This document shows, piece after piece, positions 10,627 to 21,573 of a stretch of DNA of 64,000 nucleotides. The stretch covers positions 31,363,440 through 31,427,439 of the forward strand of contig CM060125.1 in the NCBI GenBank assembly GCA_030522415.1, read 5' to 3'. Both the position numbers and the translations under genes were made by a program. The DNA is from Channallabes apus (Eukaryota > Chordata > Actinopteri > Siluriformes > Clariidae). Each line of letters opens with the position of its first letter. Positions within the stretch are counted from its first letter, which is position 1. Under the pieces are notes generated by a model that saw only the letters and a list, made by a program, of their open reading frames with translations, ran no database searches and was not told the origin of the DNA.

Positions 10627-12106
10627 TAATAGATTTAATGGAAAATCTTACACAGACACACACTCATCCACGTTGCAGACACACACACAAACGGACACAC
10701 AAACACACACATAACTAGTTTTAATCTGACAGATTATGAGGTGTTTGGAGAAATCAGCACCGTAGTGTTTAACCATGACCTTCAAAATACATTCAGAATA
10801 AAACACGGACCAAAAGCTCTTTCAAAAATTTAATAAAAGTGCTCAGAAATTAACCTTTAAATAAATATTTTTGCAATACAAAACTGAGCCTTTAAAAACT
10901 GTCAGTAAAAATGTTATGGCAATTAAAACATCTTATACGTTACTCTCGTCTTGTCCAGCAAGAGCAAAGCAACAAATATAGATAAATACTGTGCAGAAAA
11001 CAGCTTATGATGGCGGATTAAAATCACAGCACTGCAGCTTATTAAGACAGGATTAATGTCGTACTGTGAAAATATAACTATTAAGAGAATGTTAAATATT
11101 TGGTTTTTAACGCCGTGCCAGCTTCTCCAGCTAGATTCATGGCGAGAGTCAGTTTCTGTTATTCAATATTAAAACTAGATAAGATGTAGGTAAAAAAAAA
11201 TTTTAAGAATTTTGAAACTAAATTTAGATTTACTTGTTTAAAAACATTTTTTAAAGTATTAATAAAATAATTTCCTCGCAGGAGTAAAAGAATTACAATC
11301 GAATAAAATGCGTTTGATGGACAGAAGGGGTTCTGTGCTGGATTTCCTGTAGATAGTAAAAATGTGTGTGTAGCATTTGAGTGTCCTATTCTGCATCTTG
11401 TATAAATGACTTTATCCCACCGATTATTAAAAGGAAATGTTTGTTTTGATCTGACTCAGTCAGCACGACACATCTGTGTCAACATCTGTGTGTCAGGAGT
11501 TTACCTAAAGCTCATTTCTTCCTGTTTTTTACATTTTGATGCTTTTTTAATTATTATTTCACGTCAGATGTCTGGTTTGATTGTAAACATAAAACTCCTA
11601 ACGTAAGTCTGTGTATAAAAATGAACAAAGAAACAGAATGTTCCAAAGTGCAGGCTTCTCGGAGTCACAGTTTAGCTTTTATAAAAGGAAACCAATAAAA
11701 ATTCACAAAACTACAACAGGAAGATGTATAGATTCTAAAAAGAAAAACATCTATAACTCATACATTTGTTTTTTACAGATATAATTATTCATGTATCATC
11801 AGTAAGTGCTTTATCAGGATCAAATCGTGAGTCGATCTGCAGGTTTACCCCAAAAATGCTGAGCATGAGAAGAAGAACCCAGTTCCTCACCCCTGAGCGG
11901 AATGTCACTTAATTATCTTAAAAACATTAACTTCCAAATTGATCAGGGTCCAAAACACTCCAGTTTGAGAGACAGACAGGCGCTACTGATCAGGCTGTAG
12001 ACGTCTTCTCGTGGCTTTGGAGTTTTGATGAAAAAAAACGTCCTCTGGTTCTTTTCTAGACATCAACAGCCATTGTTAATGTGAGTGTATTGAAAAAACA
12101 ACACAT
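10627..12106. other. AT-rich 3' flank of the B7-like gene
   Basis: Bases 10630-10690 are an inverted copy of 8434-8495 (GCAACGTGGATGAGTGTGTG and the AAGATTTTCCATT stretch on minus). The rest is AT-rich. As it directly follows the stop codon of the minus-strand gene ending at 12107, part of 11000-12106 is probably its 3' UTR, but I cannot fix a polyadenylation site. Confidence 0.45.
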
Positions 12107-12381
12107 CTATTGTTCTAATTTAACGTCTCTTGTAAAAACTTCTTTTAATAAAGGTTGTATAGAATTCCTAGCTTTATCTGGTAAAGAATTATCCGTTTGA
12201 GTCTGATGGTTCGCCGCCGCTCCTGACTCTATGCAGGTTCCTGGAGGATTTCGGGAATTTCTCTTCATATAACGTTGATATAGAATAATTCCTGAAATGA
12301 TTGCGGCTAGCAATGCAACTCCGACAATGGAAACTCCAACGATTACTGCTCGCTGTTCTCTCTGGTCAAATTCTCCAGTTT
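12107..12381 (-). CDS. Transmembrane and cytoplasmic-tail exon of the B7-like gene
   Basis: The acceptor TTTTACAG precedes TGEFDQREQR, followed by a hydrophobic span of about 24 residues (AVIVGVSIVGVALLAAIISG and a few more). Then come a basic stop-transfer (YMKRNSR) and a tail of about 55 residues ending KLEQ. There is no B30.2 domain and no obvious ITIM/ITSM tyrosine motif in the tail. Confidence 0.85.
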
Positions 12382-13323
12382 CTGTAAAACAAACAATGAA
12401 AATAATCAGTCACAATTTCACAAGCCACATTTTAACATCTTTATTTTATTTGAGATCTAAACTCTTAGAGCTAAAGTGGGAGCTCGTATCTTCTTTTATG
12501 ATATGTAAGAGAAGTTAATAGGAGTTAATAAACCTTTCAGGGACGTGTGGTCTAGATGAACCAACCTGAGAAGAAGTCGATGTTCCTCCTCATCTCCTGG
12601 CCCAGATCTGGGTTCTTCATGATGAAGGTGATGGAGGAGTTGACGGTGCCACTTAGGTTCAGTTTACTGTTCACACTGTACAGGTGTGTGTGTTGGTCCT
12701 GCATCAGCTGCGTGTGTGTGTTGTTGGTGACATCGTTCTCGTTTCCCATCAGCCACTGCAGCGAGGGGGAGGGGTACCCGCCCTCTGAGGTCACCAGCAC
12801 CTCCAGATGGCCGTCGTTCAGCACAGAGATGTGCAGACGAGGCTCGGGGTAGAACGCTAAAGGAGGGGTAGAGAAGAGTGCTGAGTGCGCAGTTGTCATG
12901 GTAACCCGTAACGCTTCACTGAGAATGCTAGTTAACTTTCTTTAGACCACTTTATCATACGGTTTGCATGTTTACCTGCTACTTTGAGGCCGAAACTCTT
13001 CCTCTGGCTGCCCAGGTTAGTGCTGATGGAGCAGGTGTACTCCCCCGCGTCCTCCAGAGTGGTATGCTCCAGCCTGAGCGATGCGTTCCCTTTCTTCATC
13101 TCCTGGTGGAACAGGCTGGTGCGCCCGACGTATCTTCGGTCCTGGTACTCCGACTGGTCTCTGCCATGAAAGAAACTGTGAACCACCTCTAGGTGGCGCT
13201 GCCACGTGATCACACTGGTGTCTGCTTCCCACGTGCCGCTCACTGGGAAGGTGCAGGACAGAAGCACAGACTCGCCGTAAACACCCATCTGTACACGAGT
13301 GGGTACCGAGATCTCAAACTCAC
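12107..13323 (-). CDS. B7/butyrophilin-type immunoglobulin membrane protein, partial (no signal-peptide exon found)
   Basis: Three phase-consistent exons on the minus strand: 13323-12976 (IgV), 12856-12566 (IgC-like), 12381-12107 (transmembrane and cytoplasmic tail, stop TAG). All introns are GT-AG and phase 1, the class normal for Ig-domain exons. The IgV domain has VLLSCTFPV and DAGEYTCSIS cysteines and an ITWQ tryptophan, as in PD-L1, VTCN1 (B7-H4) and CD276. Spacing and the NASLRLEHTTLEDAG segment look closest to PD-L1/VTCN1 (GNASLRLKN...DAG in human VTCN1). Such proteins sit on the cell surface and modulate T-cell activation, which is inference here. The exact orthologue is undecided. 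The IgC-like domain lacks both cysteines. Confidence 0.8.
12566..12856 (-). CDS. IgC-like exon of the B7-like gene, lacking the canonical cysteines
   Basis: The exon starts after CTCCTTTAG and ends at the donor GTTGGT. It reads FYPEPRLHISVLNDG, LVTSEGGYPSPSLQWLMG, SVNSKLNLSGTVNSSITF, IMKNPDLGQEM. It aligns with B7 C-domains through the GYPxxxxxW motif, but the position five before Tyr (normally Cys) is Thr. The strand with the second Cys (normally YxCxxxN) reads ITFIMKN. There is no cysteine anywhere in the exon. Sequons NNT, NLS and NSS are present. The frame is intact, so this is not simple decay. Confidence 0.85.
12976..13323 (-). CDS. IgV-domain exon of the B7-like gene
   Basis: The acceptor CTGTAG and donor GTAAAC frame a 348-base exon. 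The domain runs from EFEISVPTRVQMG to FGLKVA. Key residues: Cys in VLLSCTF, Trp in VITWQRH, GRTSLF, GNASLRL, and DAGEYTC with the second Cys. An N-glycosylation sequon (NAS) lies before LRLEH. The predicted fold is a complete V-set. Confidence 0.85.
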
Positions 13324-14060
13324 CTACAGACACACACACAAAAAAAGTATAGTTTTAGTACAGTCATGATTTAAACATCGTAAGATTCTATAACAAGTGT
13401 AAAGCTGTGGATGAGCTGAATAAAGTTTCTGCTGGTTTATAGATTAAACTGTAGGAAAGAGGGAACTGGTGGTCAGCTGTTGAGCTGCGCACCTGATGCT
13501 GATTCGACATGACATGATGATGATTTGCTCCATTAGAAACACAACACATGCAATCCTTAAGATCTCTCAGAGCTGTTACAGAAATATAACATCTTCTGAC
13601 CAATCAGAATCCAGGATTCAGCAACTTTACACATTTTCAGAATCAGAATTTTATTCGCCAAGTATGTTGACACACACCAGGAATTGAATGATTCTGGCTC
13701 TCAAAGTACAGACCAGCATTAAACACTGTAGATTTGTTACAGACACAACACTATACACAGTATTTACACAACATGCAATAACTGTACAGAACTAGACTGT
13801 ATACTGTACTGTAAATCAATAAATTCAAAAATAACTGGATCTTAAACAGAGATGATTCAGACTGTGGAGAAGAGTACTTTCAGCGATGAACTAAGTGGAA
13901 ATGTGAATGTGTGAAATGTGAAACTGCTCGAGATGATCGGTGTGTTCTGATGCAAGTTCAAAACTGATGTTTTTTTCAAATGGTCATATCTTGGTTAGTG
14001 TTCTTCTAATACGATCTATGTCTTGTCAACTGTCATATCTTGGTCTAGCCATAACCTTTA
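13324..14060. other. Upstream flank of the B7-like gene, no gene seen
   Basis: The region should be intron 1 or promoter of the minus-strand gene. Bases 13636-13830 include a TTTTATTCGCCAAGTATG stretch typical of a dispersed fish repeat. No signal-peptide exon with the needed phase-1 donor was recognised; a hydrophobic minus frame near 14500-14600 (HWVSLLKIICFMFFFS) is a weak candidate. Confidence 0.4.
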
Positions 14061-14089
14061 CGCTGTGTGTGTGTGTGTGTGTGGTTAGT

Positions 14090-14450
14090 TGGTTGCCCCG
14101 TCCTGTCTGTCTGCGTTGTCTAGAACACGTTGGCTATCTCCATTACGTGAGTGGCAGCGTCATGTGATCTCTGTAGCAACAAACAAAACACTACACGGTT
14201 AATAGGTTTAGATAAAGTAAAGCAGGATTTAAGTGAAAGTTAAAGCTTCTAATATTTATTTACAGTGGATCTGTTTAATAGAAATATCACTACTTAATTA
14301 ATGTAATGACATATAAGGGGGCGTGGTCACTATTAACATAAAGAACATAAAGGAAAAATGGTATGTATTTTATAAGCCATTATTTTCACCAGGTTTTGAA
14401 ACAATATTAATGATGTATATACAGTAAGATGGACTAATCAGTTCAGCCTG
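14090..14450 (+). repeat. Low-copy duplicated block, copy A
   Basis: From GAGTGGCAGCGTCATGTGAT (~14149) through GACATATAAGGGGGCGTGGT to GATGTATATACAGTAAGATG (~14412). It matches copy B (about 15565-16232) and copy C (about 44840-45574 continuing at 47028). It contains an empty TA site where copy C has a Tc1 insertion. Confidence 0.9.
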
Positions 14451-15438
14451 GTCTGGGTTAATTGGTTCATGTTTCAGAACATTTGGGTTTATTTTGTGAA
14501 AAAAAATGTTTTAGTTAGGTTTGATAAAACAGTTAGCCATGTCTCTGAAAAGAAAAACATAAAACATATTATTTTCAGGAGAGAAACCCAGTGGAAACAC
14601 ACATCATGTGTCTTCGCTTCACTGCGGGTCACATTTACAGACTCTCTTATCCACTGAGAAAAGTGTTTTAACGTTTCCATCACTGGATCCTTTACACTGG
14701 GTTACTAACCAGAAGTGCCTCAGTCACAGACTGTAGGGATGGTTGTAGAGAAACTGATCCAAATATCTAAGTACCAGATCTTTAGTCAGGTGTTTTAGTC
14801 ATCGCTTAAAGATAGACAGTGAGGACATCTAGACAAGGTTTGTTCCACCAGGTGTGTGTGTGTGTAAGTAACTGGGTGTGTGTAGAGATGCTCCTCACAA
14901 TCTGAGTAATAAGTTATACTTTCTATCTGAGTAATGTAGTGTGTGAAAGAATTAAAACAGCGGACTTTAAATGTCACGTGGGTGACACGCAGTGGCGGTT
15001 TCTAGAGTGAGTCATGATGAATCACCCGGCACGTGCAAACAGCGGCCTTTACATGTCACGTGGGGGCCACGCTGACTGACGGTTTCTGTAGTGAGTCATG
15101 GGGAATCACCCGGCACGTGCATTACCTCACGTGGATTAACTCCGCGAATGTGTGTGTGTTGGGTCGAACATGTACCATGAAATTTTCAGTCATTTCTCTC
15201 GGAACCATCGAAATCTACAGTCTCTCGGGGCGCTGTGTGTGTGTGTGTGTGTTCTCGCGGGAAACAAAACGTGATTTCAGATGAAAACCTCCAGAGTCGC
15301 CGCTGGGGGCGCTGTGTCCATTCATTCATCCGGTTTCTTTACAGCAACAAAATAACTCAGTAACACAGTTTTAGAAAACAGAGTCTGTAAGCAGCGCTTC
15401 TGGATCTAACAGAGGGGGAAATCAGGGGCTTTATCGTG

Positions 15439-15471
<33 letters not shown>

Positions 15472-15700
15472 GAAACTACACAACAAGCCTTCACTTTTAC
15501 ACTGAGTGTGTGTACTGTCTGTGTGTGTACTGTCTGTGTGTGTACTGTCTGTGTGTACTGTGTGTGTTGAGGCTGAAGTCAGTAGTGATGATGAGTGTTT
15601 ATGTGTCAGCTGTAGTGTTTCAGTAGAATCTAATAAAATCAGACTTACTGTAACAGGAGGCTCCATCCAGCACAAGAAGAAGAAGAAGAAGAAGAGATGA
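15439..15700. repeat. CA/TG microsatellites and GTACTGTCTGTGTGT array at head of block B
   Basis: A (CA)n tract lies at 15439-15467. It is followed by TGTGTGTACTGTC units at about 15505-15565, and an (AAG)n tract at about 15675-15697. The same succession occurs at 44675-44980 in copy C, with longer CA. Confidence 0.85.
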
Positions 15701-16232
15701 AGATGAAGTCAGTCCTGAAATCCTCCAAGATTTAACTCTCATGTCCTGATTCAGCTCTGTGTGTGTAACATAAATGTGACACTGACACTGACACACACAC
15801 ACACACACACACACACTCCAGTGTACTGCTCACTCTCAGAGCTCAGGCGATACACAGATAGATTGGTGTGTATACAGTACAGTATATTTATATCCGCCCA
15901 CGTCCTGCCCCTCTCTCGTCATTTGTTGCCCCTCCCTGTGTGTGAATTGTCTAGAATACACTAGACACTAAATATGTCACTCTCAGAGAGGTGTGTGTCC
16001 ATGTGCGTGTGAGTGGCAGCGTCATGTGATCTCTGTGGCAACAAACAAAGCACTACACGGTTAATAGATTTAGATAAAGTAAAGCAGGATTTAAGTGAAA
16101 GTTAAAGCCTTTAATATTTACAGTGGATCTGTTTAATAGAAATATCACTACTTAATTAATGTAATGACATATAAAGGGGCGTGGTCACTATTAACCTGAA
16201 GAACATGAAAGAAAAATGGTATGTATTTTTAT
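15560..16232 (+). repeat. Low-copy duplicated block, copy B
   Basis: Nearly identical to copy C: TTGAGGCTGAAGTCAGTAGT, GGAGGCTCCATCCAGCACAA, CGATACACAGATAGATTGGT, GCAGCGTCATGTGATCTCTG, up to AAAAATGGTATGTATTTT. It shares only its right third with copy A. It lacks the GATGTATATACAG segment and rejoins A-like text at ACAGTTAGCC (~16260). Confidence 0.9.
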
Positions 16233-16326
16233 TTTATGAATAAAATGTTTTTATGTTTTAACAGTTAGCCTTGGCTCTGAAAAGAAAAACATATTGGATT
16301 TAATTTACTTTAAATATATTATATGA

Positions 16327-16660
16327 TAGCGCGCAGCACAGCAGTATAGTGGTTAACACTGTCACCTCGCGCCTCCAGGGTCCGGGTTCGAGTCCCGTCT
16401 CTGTGTGCATGGAGTTTGCGTGTTCTCCCTGTGCTTGGTGGGTTTCCTCCGGGTAATCTGGTTTCCTCCCACAGTCCAAAGACCTGCAAATTAGGCTAAC
16501 TGGTGTTTTTAAATTACCCCTTGTGTGTGTGTGTGTGTCCTGCGATGGATTGGCACCCTGTCCAGGGTGTACCCCACCTTGTCTCCTGGGATAGGCTCCT
16601 GGCCCCCCGTGACCCTGAATACAGCATAAAGCGGTACAGAAAATGAGTCAGTGAATGAGT
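16327..16660 (+). repeat. Copy of the tRNA-derived SINE, plus orientation
   Basis: The head reads ...TATAGTGGTTAACACTGTCAC (A-box-like), then GGGTTCGAGTCCCG (B-box). The body has TTTCCTCCCACAGTCCAAAG and TGGCACCCTGTCCAGGGTGT, and the tail is GAGTCAGTGAATGAG. Same family as 50042-50401. Confidence 0.85.
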
Positions 16661-17352
16661 GATATGTTAGTGAACTAAGTGATGATTGAAGAAATGTGTC
16701 ATGTGTTGGGGAATTAGTTTTACTTACAGTAAGGAAGATTAAAAACTCTCCCAGTGTATCCGACTTCACCCCAATACTCTGTGTGAGAGAGAGAGTAAAA
16801 CTTATAGAACGATACTGTATAAATTATTACATCATTACAGACATTAATTTGTGAATTTGTGTTATTTAGATCTTCTTATTCTTTGTTGTTTAAAGGCAGT
16901 TGGAATCCAGTAAGTTACATTAGTGCTAAGTGTGGGACTCACCCCTCCTGAGTAAAACATTCCTGGCCTCTTAAAGGTGGATTTTCAGTCCAGACCTTCT
17001 TAAAAAAAATAATTATTATGCGTCCTCTCCTGATCCTGTTTCTGCTCTGAAAATGATAAAGCAGACAAGGAGTTCAAGAAACAGAACAAGACAAAATCAT
17101 GGAAGAAAGCATTAGAATTCTTTTAAAAAAATGTTTTTAAAGAAAGGCTAGACCGGAACATCAGCTTTAAGAGGCCACAAAGATGAGGGAGAGATCGTCA
17201 TTTAGGTGTTCTATAAAGATTAAATGTTTAATTCTGGATAAATGTGATCAGTGCGATCAATGTGCACTGGGGGAACTGAATTTACCAATTTACCCAGAAC
17301 AACTTTGTAATTACATTAATCAATTTGAAAGTAACTATTTCCTGTGATTGCT

Positions 17353-17399
<47 letters not shown>

Positions 17400-17533
17400 A
17401 CTTCATCTTCAGCTTTCCACAATTTCTCCTCTGCTTAAGAAACTCAACTGTTTATCACTAACAGTTTTTCCACTTTCATGTCGTTTTTAAGGCCTAAAAG
17501 GCTTCATGAATAACTTTTAGCTTTACTAATACC
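16661..17533. other. No gene recognised; (GT)n tract
   Basis: A (GT)n microsatellite lies at 17353-17395. The rest is AT-rich and apparently unique. No coding signal was found. Confidence 0.5.
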
Positions 17534-17885
17534 CAAGGGCGTTTGTAGGATTTTCAGTTAAGGGGGGCTCAGCCCCCATAGATGTTTAACACATACTGTA
17601 TTTGGCTTGTACTCAGTACTCAGATGAATCTTCTTCATCACACATGCTGTTTACCGTATAAACCTTTTTCTATGTACAGGTGTAATCAGAAAAATTTAAT
17701 CAGAAAACAGCATATAACTTTAAACTTACATTGATTAGCAATATAAGCAAAACACCTATGAGGCTGGACAATGGAATAAACTGTGTGGGTGCCAATAATA
17801 TCAAACATTTATCTGTTCATTCTTTGACAATACTGCTGCTTTTTGTTGGAAACTGGCAGACATAAAAAAAAAAAAGTGAAAAATA

Positions 17886-18134
17886 GTTTCAATTCAATTT
17901 TATTTGTATAGCGCTTTTAACAATTGACATTGTTTCAAAACAGCTTTTCACAATCAAAAGAATTATTTAAGTTAGTATGGAATGTGAATGTGTATGAATC
18001 AAAATGGTCAGATAGTCCCTGGTGAACAAGCCGAGGGCGACAGTGGCAAGGAAAAACTCCCTGAGATGTTAATAGGAAGAAACCTTGAGAGGAACCAGAC
18101 TCGACAGGGAACCCATCCTCATCTGGGTTTCTCA
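17886..18134 (-). repeat. L2-type LINE 3' end
   Basis: The text TTCAATTTTATTTGTATAGCGCTTTTAACAATTGACA and onward to CAGACTCGACAGGGAACCCA is shared with 31498-31733, the 3' end of the complete L2 element, and with 25190-25295. It is a separate truncated copy directly abutting the next one. Confidence 0.8.
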
Positions 18135-20310
18135 TTCAATTCAATTTTATTCAATTAAATTTTATTTATATAACGCTTTTAACAATGGTCATTGTCACAA
18201 AGCAGCTTCACAAAAATTAAAGAAAATTTTTTTTTAAGTAAATAATTGGAAGTGTGTATGTGTGAGAAAAATAACAGATAGAAATGATATAACATCATGT
18301 GTGTTGTGCAGGTGAAAGTTATGACAGAAATTATTTAAATTGACATGAAGACCAGTTCAGCATAGGGACGAGTCAGTAGGTGCAGAGGGCAGATGAGGTC
18401 TGGATCACTGGAAGCTCAGGAGCAGCATGTGTAGCTCCAACCATCATAAAGCTGAATCCAGCTGGAGCTGGTCCTTCTCTGGATGCCTCAGGAACCTCGC
18501 AGGGTCGGCGTTTGTCTACTGAAGCTGGCACAATCCTCCAATGCCTCGGGATGGGTAGAAAAATACAGAACAGATGGGGAGAATTAGCGTAGTTGCCATT
18601 CGGTATAGGTGTACTGGAGTATGAGATTATGGGATGAGTTATGTGTATGCCAGATTAAAAAGATGTGTCTTGAGTCTACTTTTGAACTGAGAAACCGTGT
18701 CTGCTCCCCGAACACTGTCTGGAAGACTATTCCAAAGCTTTGGAGCTAAATATGAAAATGCCCCGCCCCCTTTTGTAGATTTTTAAATTCTGGGAACTAC
18801 CAGAAGTCCGGAACTTTGTGATCTTAAGGCGCGTGGTGGATTGTAGCGCATCAGAAGACTGGTTAGGTATGTGGGAGCTAAACCATTTAAGGCCTTGTAT
18901 GTAAGTAATACTATTTTGTAATTTATTCTAGACTGAACAGGTAGCCAGTGCAGGGATGATAATATTGGGGTTATATGATCATATTTTCTGGATCTAGTGA
19001 GAACCCTGGCAGCTGCATTTTGGATTAACTGAAGCTTGTTTATTGAGGATGCAGGACAACCACCTAGTAATGCATTACAATAGTCCAGTCTGGAGGTAAT
19101 GAATGCATGAACTAGCTTTTCTGCATCAGATACGGATAAGATGCTCCTAAGTTTGGCAATATTTCTAAGATGGAAAAAGGCTGTTTTTGTGATATTTCAA
19201 ATGTAATTTTCAAAAGACAGGTTACTGTCTAATATTACGCCCAGGTCTTTTACTGCTGAGCTGGGAGTAACAGTACATCCTTCTAAACGCAGGCTGAATT
19301 GTGAAAGCTGTTGTGTGCTGGTTTTTGGGCCAATAAGTAATATCTCTGTCTTATCTGAATTTAATAAAAGAAAGTTATTGGTCATCCAATCTTTTATGTC
19401 CTGGACACACTCAGTTAGTCTAGACAACTTAGGTATTTCATCTGGTTTTGTTGAGATATATAATTGGGTATCATCAGCATAACAATGGAAACTAATCCCA
19501 TGTCTTCTAATGATGTTACCCAAGAGAAGCATGTACTGTATATTGAGAACAGCAGAGGTCCTAAAACTGACCCTTGTGGGACCCCATATTTCACTGGCAT
19601 TACACCAGACGGTTCTCCATTCAGATCTACAAAATGGTATCGATCAGACAGGTATGATCTAAACCATTTTAATCCCTGTCCCTGAATACCTATGTGATTT
19701 TGTAAGCGATCTATGAGAATATTATGATCTACAGTATCGAATGCAGCACTAAGATCTAGCAGGACTAGCAATGAGATGCAGCCTTGGTCTGAAGCTAAAA
19801 ACAAGTCGTTTGTAATCTTAACTAGTGCAGTTTCTGTACTATGATGGGGCCTGAAACCTGACTGAAATTCTTCAAAGATGTTGTTATCCTGCAAGAATGT
19901 GCATATTTGAGCTGATACTACTTTTTCTAGTATTTTTGATATGAACGGAAGGTTTGAAATCGGTCTGTAATTTGTTATTTCATTCGCATCCAAATTAGAG
20001 TTTTTAAGAAGCGGCTTAATAACTGCTAACTTGAAAGGTTTAGGGACGTGACCTAGATATAATGAAGAATTAATAATGTTTAGAAGTGGCTCTCCAACCG
20101 TAAGCATCACTTCTTTAAAAAATCTGGTTGGGATTGGGTCTAACAGGCACGTTGTTGATTTAACAGAGGTGATAAGTTTATACAGCTCTTCCTGTCCTAT
20201 ACCTGTAAAGCACTGAAAATCTAAATGTGAAGCTATAGGCTGAACTGGATTGTGAGATACTATTAGAGGTTGAACCTCCGTTATTTTCTCATGCAATGAT
20301 TTCAATCAAT
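18135..20310 (-). pseudogene. L2-type LINE reverse transcriptase fragment
   Basis: The 3' UTR is at about 18135-18650, then ORF2 pieces on minus. The main piece, 20305-19415, runs from [20 protein letters not shown] through [43 protein letters not shown] and [14 protein letters not shown]. The piece 19532-19197 gives [14 protein letters not shown] and LNSDKTEILLIGP. A frameshift near 19500 separates the YADD motif from the rest. The C-terminal ~160 codons (18650-19197) are broken. It resembles the near-complete element at 31498-36538, is 5'-truncated and not functional. Confidence 0.9.
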
Positions 20311-21285
20311 GTTGGGAACCCAGTGTTAATGTGCATGAGAGGCTGCGCTTTCAGAGAACTGAACTGTAGAACTGAACTGTAGAACTGAACTGTAGAACTG
20401 AAGATTGGAAGGTTTTACAAGTCTCCAAATGAGCAGCAGGTAAGAATAAGACATCTTTTATTTTCATGTAACTTGAAAAACCTTCCATCTACAGTACAGT
20501 TAAATATAAATATTAAAACTTTGATCATGTTATCTAGTTTAATTTAGTATTTTAGCTAAATAAATAAGACAGTAGGTTCTCTATTCAACCCCTTAAAATT
20601 TCATAGCTACTAGGCTATTTATTCAAATTCATTAATATAGACAAACATTGTTTTAATTTAATTAAACAAAGCATCTTTTTAATATCATTCTTTTTTTTGT
20701 TTCTATTCATTAAAAAAAGGATTGTTTTCTAAATCAAAGTGACAAAACCCTACTCTAAGTCTAATAAATGTATTTTACGATTTGGGACATTATTTAATAC
20801 AATATAAAAAATTTTACAAAAATTTATATTATACTATATAAACAGTTAGGTTTTCCAATTAAAACAGCAATGGCATGATTGTTTTATAAAGTAGACTATA
20901 GGTTCATATAGTATGATGTATTAAGGGCTTCTAGAGGAAACAGCTGGTATGATGAGGGTGAACACAGCGAAGATTTAACTGATTAATCCCTTGTGACATT
21001 TTGTAAACTGAATTTATGAGAAAGGACTGAACTGATGCAGATATAACAATTTATCGAAAAACACACACCTTAGCTTAATCCTCCCCCTGTGATGGTGAAT
21101 TGAAGACCCGCTGAAAGACGGTGAGGAGCCGAAGGAGCCGAAGTCTGTCGACACTCATATCAAATTTAAAGGGGACGATGGGGGACCAGCAGTTTGTGTG
21201 AAGTTTATGTAGAATCTTTAGGGGGGCTGAGTACAAATGTTAGGGGGGCTAAAGCCCCCCTAAAAATGGCCTAGCGACGCCCATG
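20311..21285. other. Right part of the hAT element, non-coding
   Basis: A short tandem array of AACTGAACTGTAG units lies at about 20355-20402, then AT-rich sequence, then the GGGGGGCT subterminal blocks. Confidence 0.6.
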
Positions 21286-21289
21286 CTAA

Positions 21290-21570
21290 TACCCCTATCT
21301 CACCTATGCGGTTTGACTGACGGTGAGATGCGGTGTTGGGCATCGTGAGTAACCGCGATTGCCCGCTGTCGTTCCGCGAAGTTCGCCAAGGTCCGTAAAC
21401 TTCTGCGAGGCCCGCCAAAAAATTAAACATGTTTAATTGGGAAACCTAAACATGTTTAATTTTTTTGCGCGGAAAGATGGAAATGTACTCACAACATCAA
21501 AAACTCGCATGAATCATAATGAACCATATTTACGGCAACCACGCGAAGCCGCATGAGATACGTAGGGGTA
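21290..21570. mobile_element. PIF/Harbinger-like MITE, 281 bp
   Basis: The ends are TACCCCTATCTCACCTATGC and, reversed from the right, TACCCCTACGTATCTCATGC. They are flanked by TAA (21287-21289 and 21571-21573), the 3-bp TWA target of this superfamily. The interior has the palindrome TTAAACATGTTTAA twice (about 21423 and 21449). It has no coding capacity. Confidence 0.75.
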
Positions 21571-21573
21571 TAA

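Larger units (their letters stand above)
17534..21285. mobile_element. Non-autonomous hAT-like transposon carrying an L2 LINE fragment
   Basis: The ends are CAAGGGCGT at 17534 and ACGCCCATG at 21285, flanked by the exact 8-bp duplication CTAATACC (17526-17533, 21286-21293), the length typical of hAT. Subterminal GGGGGGCT/AGCCCCCC blocks appear at both ends (17563-17578 and 21222-21261). There is no hAT transposase frame. The interior is mostly the minus-strand L2 fragment at 17886-20305, plus a 13-bp tandem repeat near 20355-20402. It sits three bases inside the tip of the MITE at 21290. Confidence 0.85.
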
